From positions 1 to 64,000 of the forward strand of contig NZ_JABSQR010000031.1 of NCBI RefSeq assembly GCF_013215705.1: a stretch of DNA of 64,000 nucleotides. The letters run 5' to 3'. Within the stretch, counting starts at the first letter, position 1; the number at the start of each line of letters is the position of its first letter. The position numbers and the translations under genes were made by a program. The notes beneath the pieces are model-generated. The model made no database searches. It was not told the origin of the DNA and saw only the letters and a program-made list of their open reading frames with translations. This document shows positions 59,901 to 64,000 of this stretch, one piece after another. Origin of the DNA: Moritella sp. Lineage in GTDB: Bacteria > Pseudomonadota > Gammaproteobacteria > Enterobacterales > Moritellaceae.

Positions 59901-60012
59901 ACATTTACGTGATGTCAGTAAAGTGGATGCGGGCCGTATTTTTATACTAAGTCATCAAAGCAATGTACCATCAACGAGTACCGAAACAACCCTGACTCTG
60001 GTTGTCAAGTAA
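56962..60012 (+). CDS. Large DUF748 (AsmA-like) envelope protein
   Basis: The protein is 1016 residues from the ATG at 56962 (a TTG at 56935 is also open). A single N-terminal TM helix (~25-45) is followed by a long beta-rich periplasmic region with two DUF748 segments (LGRPVQIQDVAINPFTLKFE near the start). Near the end, DKVSFANGSTTLAQTEQSKL resembles an OmpA-like peptidoglycan-binding start. DUF748 proteins belong to the AsmA/TamB-like bridge-protein group, proposed to handle lipids between membranes. Confidence 0.85.
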   Translation: MAATFSNFKQKFSSAPRYQRFLSYALVAYLMYALLLGLLVPYLAKSMAPEKISALLGRPVQIQDVAINPFTLKFEIKGFEIQTQEQQDFVGIGRLTLQINLWKSLFNGSINLETIEVDQAFANIERLDATQFNFSDIPAYIAAQAVPSATPEPIIEDTNESSELPHIQIANMSITNTKFNFKDQPTGAVLNYPAINIRLTKFNSLAKLVNPKQPNTPRPSYNSFNLSIEGADDSAVTTEGRFQLSPLEAQGKLALKHIKLTTFWPFIADQLTAKLESGVIDFATDYQFISTDDAPQLLTNSGQFSLRTLTFTTKDKAIINLPLLTVAGIKVDLLQQKIGLDNISTDGLQVNAQINKDGAVDLAAAFSPKQAITDNNQSDTTEAKNSDVQVTENAEQPAWLVTLGEFNLTNYDINVTESMLTNATKWRVFPINVHTKSLTSRLETPIEYDLALTINDKGTFSSQGSVDVKEQALDATINLSKLNLAQFQPYLNPYVNITIKGGEFSTQGKIYANAKGAMRFNGGITLEALAINDKKLNKTLIKWQDFSINNLKFDQEKNSLLIDHISLTQPYAQVIMAADKSSNVSGLIVETKTTNKATAAAPKKTPQVTTAAKDAMLIEINKITLAQGQVDYTDNLLKPTFEATIEKLQGQVGKVSSTATKNAELNIKGIVNKYAPITLRGEINPLIQQPYVDIEFIFDNFELPSMTPYSGTYAGLDIDEGQLSLALKYKLEKGHLEGSNHIFIDQLDMNDTKDSDVGSIIPITLAIPLLKDSSGAIDLGINVSGDVNDPSFNVGEIVLKSLSNIILKAVTSPFTLLASLVDTTEDLDKVSFANGSTTLAQTEQSKLDSLAKALAQRPQIKLNIKGSYDANTDKIALQNSALNSKLSQSTGRLIEPNINAADLPVSAGMTNALIALYELETKGKADALRDAIATQQPALAAPELEQVWLRSLYTEARKLQVVTEQQLRGLAKSRANTIKSHLRDVSKVDAGRIFILSHQSNVPSTSTETTLTLVVK

Positions 60013-60024
60013 GCCATAGAAATA

Positions 60025-60057
60025 GCCTCATTGAATTATATACCCAGTCAATGAGGC
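60025..60057 (+). terminator. Hairpin after the DUF748 gene
   Basis: GCCTCATTGA (60025-60034) pairs perfectly with TCAATGAGGC (60048-60057). No T run follows, so it may be a weak terminator or an RNA-stabilising hairpin. Confidence 0.5.
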
Positions 60058-60229
60058 CGATTAGCGCCCCCGCCCCCACGATTGAGTGTTTACCTGGCAA
60101 ATATACAAATCACAGATCATGACTTATGCTTAAAACAAGTTTGAATTAAATATAGCTAATTTGAATGCCAAGCTGTTTACAGTTTACGGATGAATCAGTC
60201 TTCAGTGAGAGGTAATTGGAGGTCGATTT

Positions 60230-60556
60230 ATGCTGGAAGGTAATTTCATTGCGGTAAAATCAGAACTGTTAATCAGACATATTCATCAATTTATGAACCA
60301 CAAGGTCAACTACAGCATACTAACCGATTATATTTGGGAAATATTACAAGATTGGCAGCGATTAAACATTGTCGACAACAACATCGCAAGCCCAAAAGAA
60401 CAAGTATTCTGGTACTTACTCTTTGAGCTACAAATTCAAGATGAAGTATCGTTATTGCATGATAAAGAGCTCAATGCCAAACTCAATCATTGCATACTAT
60501 TTTTACAAGGGCGACTTGATATGCCTGACGACTGTATTGGCATCAGGCCAAATTAG
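60230..60556 (+). CDS. Small cytoplasmic protein of unknown function
   Basis: The protein is 108 residues. TTGGAGG lies 7 nt before the ATG, a strong ribosome site. It is helical and acidic, with no TM or signal peptide, and I recognise no motif. It stands between the DUF748 and pepT genes, converging with pepT. Confidence 0.65.
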   Translation: MLEGNFIAVKSELLIRHIHQFMNHKVNYSILTDYIWEILQDWQRLNIVDNNIASPKEQVFWYLLFELQIQDEVSLLHDKELNAKLNHCILFLQGRLDMPDDCIGIRPN

Positions 60557-60587
60557 CTATTACTGTTAGTTGTTTATTGGTAGTTGT

Positions 60588-61814
60588 TTACTGGTATTTC
60601 TTTACCGTTAACTCCGCGAGTCTGACAATAACTCGCACCGATTTTTCCATGCCTTCTACAGTGATAAACTCATGGATACCATGGAAGTTATAACCCCCAG
60701 TGAAAATATTTGGGCAAGGTAATCCCATGAAGGATAACCGCGCCCCATCAGTACCTCCACGAATAGGTTTAATGTCAGGTTGTATATCGCACTCAATCAT
60801 CGCCTGCTTCGCGAGCTCAATGATATGTGTGTGAGGCTCTACCATTTCACGCATGTTATTATAACTATCGCTTAGTATAAGCTGTATACGTTCACAACCC
60901 AGTACCTCATTTAACTCTGTGACCTTTTGCTGCATAAATGCTTTACGCTGTGCTAATCCGGCGGTATCAAAGTCACGAATAATATAACTTAAGGTGGTTT
61001 TGGCGACACTGCTTTGCATTGAATTTAAGTGATAGAAACCTTCGTAGCCTGCTGTGCATTCTGGCGTTTCATCCGCAGGCATCATCGCTTGGAACTTGGC
61101 AGCAATGCCCATACTATTAACCATCTTATCTTTTGCAGATCCTGGGTGTACGTTAACACCATGACAAATTACAGTTGCAGAACTGGCATTGAAATTTTCA
61201 AACTCTAACTCACCAACAGGGCCTCCATCGATAGTATAAGCCCACTGTGCATTAAAGCCTTCGACGTCAAACAGATCCGCACCGCGACCAATCTCTTCAT
61301 CTGGGGTAAAGCCAATACAAATGTCGCCATGTTTGATATCAGGATTCGCTTGTAAATACGCAATAGCAGTCATGATTTCAGCAATCCCGGCTTTATTATC
61401 CCCACCAAGTAATGTTGAACCATCCGTCGTAATAAGCGTATCGCCATGTAACTGGTTAAGTTCTGGATACATCACTGGTGATAACACCTCACCATGGCCT
61501 AAACTAATATCACCACCTTGATAATTGTTGATAATTTGTGGATTAACATCTTTACCCGATGCATCAGGCGCGGTGTCCATATGGGCAATAAAACCGATAG
61601 CAGGGACCGTAGTGCTAATATTGCTCGGTAGGCGTGCCGTTAAATAACCATTGCTATCGAGTTTTACGTCACCTAAATTTAAAGACATTAGCTCTTGCTG
61701 TAGTTGTTTCGCGAAAACAGTTTGACCTGACGTACTTGGACAAGTAGCAAGGGTATGATCGGACTGGGTATCAAAACTCACATAACGTAAAAATCGTGCT
61801 ATCAATGTAGTCAT
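60588..61814 (-). CDS. pepT: Peptidase T (tripeptidase)
   Basis: Zinc aminopeptidase of the M20B family that cleaves tripeptides. The protein is 408 residues. Metal and catalytic residues are in [36 protein letters not shown] and YTIDGG, and the C-terminal His is in [12 protein letters not shown]. Complete. Confidence 0.97.
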   Translation of the reverse strand: MTTLIARFLRYVSFDTQSDHTLATCPSTSGQTVFAKQLQQELMSLNLGDVKLDSNGYLTARLPSNISTTVPAIGFIAHMDTAPDASGKDVNPQIINNYQGGDISLGHGEVLSPVMYPELNQLHGDTLITTDGSTLLGGDNKAGIAEIMTAIAYLQANPDIKHGDICIGFTPDEEIGRGADLFDVEGFNAQWAYTIDGGPVGELEFENFNASSATVICHGVNVHPGSAKDKMVNSMGIAAKFQAMMPADETPECTAGYEGFYHLNSMQSSVAKTTLSYIIRDFDTAGLAQRKAFMQQKVTELNEVLGCERIQLILSDSYNNMREMVEPHTHIIELAKQAMIECDIQPDIKPIRGGTDGARLSFMGLPCPNIFTGGYNFHGIHEFITVEGMEKSVRVIVRLAELTVKKYQ

Positions 61815-61970
61815 AATAAAGCCTTAATGAGTAAATAAATTACAGAAGTAAATCGGTAGTTATGATGTATGGCTATTATGCATAATAAAAAGTGATGAGA
61901 CGTTGCACCTAATCACAAATAGGTATTTAATTTTACTTTACGGATGTTAACAAGCACAAAACCCTGTATA

Positions 61971-61993
61971 CATTCAAGCTATTTGGGTATATA
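61971..61993. repeat. End fragment of the TATACCCAAG repeat family
   Basis: CATTCAAGCTATTTGGGTAT matches the right end of the 24248-24512 element at most positions. It lies 26 bp before the next gene, so it could overlap its promoter. Confidence 0.4.
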
Positions 61994-62019
61994 TCTCAGT
62001 CATAGTGAAGAGGTTTAGA

Positions 62020-62439
62020 ATGCGACATACCACTGTACAATGGCCTATATTATTCCGTTACTGTCTGCTGTTTATTTTTATCTCGGTATTTTCCACCGCT
62101 ATAATCTTACTAACTTTCACTCAAGATTGGCGGGTTATGTTTGACCTAAGAATACAAATTATCGCACTTAAACTGGCATTTATTGCGGTTATTTATATTG
62201 TTTTTCCCTTTTTAGTGGTGCGTTTTTGCTATTACTTCTACCAATTAATTACTCACGGCAGAAAGGAAGGTATCGCACTGTTTTGCTATCAAACCTTATT
62301 TAATCCTATCAACTTTATATTTCGGCCTAGCTTGCTTACCCAAGGGGGACTTGTTCACCGCCGTCGCTGTATCATTTCGATCATTCTCTTGGGTTGTTTA
62401 TACAGTTCAATTTTTGCCATGGGTGAAACAAGAACGTAA
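62020..62439 (+). CDS. Small membrane protein, unknown
   Basis: The protein is 139 residues from the ATG at 62020 with AGAGG six bases upstream; a GTG at 62005 is inside the ribosome site region. Hydrophobic helices at ~12-35 and ~45-75 and a third near ~115-132 are visible. The loops are basic. No recognised family. Confidence 0.65.
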   Translation: MRHTTVQWPILFRYCLLFIFISVFSTAIILLTFTQDWRVMFDLRIQIIALKLAFIAVIYIVFPFLVVRFCYYFYQLITHGRKEGIALFCYQTLFNPINFIFRPSLLTQGGLVHRRRCIISIILLGCLYSSIFAMGETRT

Positions 62440-62626
62440 ATGTTCAAATCCAACCTTTTGGATGTGATAGCCAACCTATCACTTAAAACTTCCATTTCCA
62501 CCACAATCGCTATATCATGCTGCACAATAGCGTAGTTAAATTAACTATAGTACTTAAAAGACAACAAGTTAGTGAATTATCATTTGTTTGACCACCAAAT
62601 TTATAATCAATTAATAGGGAACTGTT

Positions 62627-63808
62627 ATGTTAGGTACTGCCAACAGCAAAAGTGCAACACGTGTATTATTATTAGGCTCAGGTGAACTGGGCAAAGAAGT
62701 CACTATTGAGTTTCAGCGCTTAGGTGTCGAAGTGATTGCAGTGGATCGTTATGATAACGCGCCAGCGATGCAAGTCGCGCATCGCAGCCACACAATTAAC
62801 ATGCTTGATGGTGATGCGCTTAGACGCGTTATTGAACTTGAAAAACCAGATTATGTTATTCCAGAAATCGAAGCTATTGCCACTGATACCCTGCTTGAAT
62901 TAGAGCAAGAAGGGGTCAATATTGTGCCCACAGCACGCGCAACTAAACTAACGATGGATCGAGAAGGTATTCGCCTTCTCGCCGCAGAAAGCCTGAAACT
63001 ACCTACCTCACCGTATATCTTTACCGATAATAAAACCGAATATCTTGCCGCTGTCGCAGAAATTGGTATTCCGTGCGTGATCAAACCGGTGATGAGCTCA
63101 TCAGGTAAAGGTCAAAGCATTATTCGTGAGGAAGATGATATTGACCAAGCTTGGGACTATGCTCAAGAAGGTGGTCGTGCAGGTGCAGGCCGTATCATTA
63201 TTGAAGGTTTTGTTAAGTTCGATTTCGAGATCACCATGCTGACTATCAGTGCTGTTGATGGCATCCATTTCTGCGACCCAATTGGTCATCGTCAGCAAGA
63301 TGGTGATTACCGTGAGTCTTGGCAGCCACAAATAATGTGTGATGAAGTCCTTGCTAAAGCACAAGAAATATCTGCTAAAGTAGTTAAAGAATTAGGCGGT
63401 TATGGCCTATTTGGCGTCGAACTCTTCATTCGTGGTAAAGACGTGTTCTTTAGTGAAGTGTCACCGCGTCCACACGACACTGGTATGGTGACCTTAATCT
63501 CGCAAGACTTGTCTGAATTTGCCTTGCATGTGCGTGCTATTTTAGGTCTCCCTATCACCCAAATCCAACAGTTTGGTCCGTCTGCCTCTGCGGTTATTTT
63601 AGCTGAAGGTCATTCGACTAACATCGGTTTTAATCACTTAGCACCCGCATTAGCTTGTGTACCAGGCAGTCAAATTCGTCTATTCGGCAAGCCTGAAATA
63701 GCCGGTCAACGCCGTTTAGGTGTGGCACTAGCTCGTGGTATTAATACCATTGATGCAATTGATAAAGCCAAAGAAGTAGCGCAAACAGTTGAAGTTACTT
63801 TTAACTAA
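62627..63808 (+). CDS. purT: Formate-dependent GAR transformylase
   Basis: Phosphoribosylglycinamide formyltransferase 2, an ATP-grasp enzyme using formate, ATP and GAR in purine synthesis. The protein is 393 residues. [20 protein letters not shown] starts the N-terminal fold; [15 protein letters not shown] binds [27 protein letters not shown] is the metal-site block. A terminator follows at 63887-63925. Confidence 0.97.
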   Translation: MLGTANSKSATRVLLLGSGELGKEVTIEFQRLGVEVIAVDRYDNAPAMQVAHRSHTINMLDGDALRRVIELEKPDYVIPEIEAIATDTLLELEQEGVNIVPTARATKLTMDREGIRLLAAESLKLPTSPYIFTDNKTEYLAAVAEIGIPCVIKPVMSSSGKGQSIIREEDDIDQAWDYAQEGGRAGAGRIIIEGFVKFDFEITMLTISAVDGIHFCDPIGHRQQDGDYRESWQPQIMCDEVLAKAQEISAKVVKELGGYGLFGVELFIRGKDVFFSEVSPRPHDTGMVTLISQDLSEFALHVRAILGLPITQIQQFGPSASAVILAEGHSTNIGFNHLAPALACVPGSQIRLFGKPEIAGQRRLGVALARGINTIDAIDKAKEVAQTVEVTFN

Positions 63809-63851
63809 GACTTTTGACTAAGACAACGTGATTTTAGTTAACAGCTAACTA

Positions 63852-63874
63852 CCTTGAAGTAGTTTGGATATATA
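63852..63874. repeat. End fragment of the TATACCCAAG repeat family
   Basis: CCTTGAAGTAGTTTGGATAT closely matches the right end of the 24248-24512 element (two substitutions across the shared part). It is a lone half, just before the purT terminator. Confidence 0.5.
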
Positions 63875-63886
63875 AAGCTTAACGAT

Positions 63887-63925
63887 CAAAAAAGGCTAAC
63901 AAGTTATTACTCGTTAGCCTTTTTT
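63887..63925. terminator. Bidirectional terminator after purT
   Basis: AAAAGGCTAAC (63890-63900) pairs with GTTAGCCTTTT (63913-63923), with A and T runs outside, between converging purT and the partial nucleoside transporter gene. Confidence 0.9.
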
Positions 63926-63932
63926 ACATCAA

Positions 63933-64000
63933 CTACAAGCTTAAAATCACACCGGCAATCGCGGCGCTCATCAAGTTAGCCAGTACACCAGCGAAAATAG
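63933..64000 (-). CDS. NupC-type nucleoside transporter, 3' end only
   Basis: The last 22 codons of a minus-strand gene: IFAGVLANLMSAAIAGVILS and a final Leu before the stop at 63933-63935. The ANLMSAxIAG pattern is the usual C-terminus of CNT/NupC nucleoside transporters. The rest lies outside the window. Confidence 0.7.
   Translation of the reverse strand, partial: IFAGVLANLMSAAIAGVILSL

Overview
The window looks like a chromosomal segment of a cold-water marine gammaproteobacterium. The AT-rich coding style, a clustered sdhCDAB-sucABCD operon divergent from gltA, the CrbS/CrbR-type acetate module, bioA divergent from bioBFCD, and a WS/DGAT gene beside a PHA-system gene together suggest a Moritella-like or Vibrio/Shewanella-allied genome. 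The genus is inferred from gene content only and is not proven here.

Region 1 (1-5,400) is accessory DNA. It holds a GIY-YIG (T5orf172/Mug113-like) protein, a broken Xre/MbcA/ParS-type antitoxin remnant, a complete IS1202/ISNCY-like insertion sequence with iteron-bearing ends and long target repeats, a small phage-type repressor, and a complete P2-like tyrosine integrase whose end abuts the sucD terminator. It reads as the attachment-proximal edge of a decayed prophage or island.

Region 2 (5,460-16,730) is core energy metabolism: sdhCDAB-sucABCD on the minus strand and gltA divergent, separated by a 386-bp control region with a CRP-like site.

Region 3 (16,800-26,780) is an acetate-response and uptake locus. 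It has a CrbS-like hybrid kinase with a sodium/solute-symporter sensor domain, an anchored small protein, a CrbR-like LuxR regulator, a DnaQ-like exonuclease, a CNMP-CBS-DUF294 protein, and (plus strand) DUF4212 plus an ActP-like symporter. A 265-bp nested inverted repeat lies between the two halves.

Region 4 (26,880-37,050) has the envelope genes msbA-lpxK-ycaR-kdsB, an MMPL/RND transporter paired with a YCF48-like protein behind an AraC regulator, and an unknown two-TM protein.

Region 5 (37,150-44,760) is the biotin locus bioBFCD/bioA with a BirA-type operator overlapping the bioA start, then a small membrane protein, asnS, and a 49-residue HTH-like microprotein.

Region 6 (44,900-51,130) is a minus-strand lipid-flavoured run: HSL-type hydrolase, WS/DGAT acyltransferase with an altered active-site motif, PHA-system protein, LRAT-type protein with the NCEHFV motif, nitroreductase, and FadH dienoyl-CoA reductase.

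Region 7 (51,490-64,000) carries sppA, ansA, punC/punR, a large DUF748 protein, pepT, two small unknown proteins, purT, and the 3' end of a NupC-type nucleoside transporter running off the window.

Most of the window is conventional core genome. The best candidates for something less described are the lipid cluster of region 6, the accessory proteins of the acetate locus, the AraC-YCF48-RND unit, and the IS/island remnants at the left edge. No CRISPR array, rRNA or convincing tRNA was seen.
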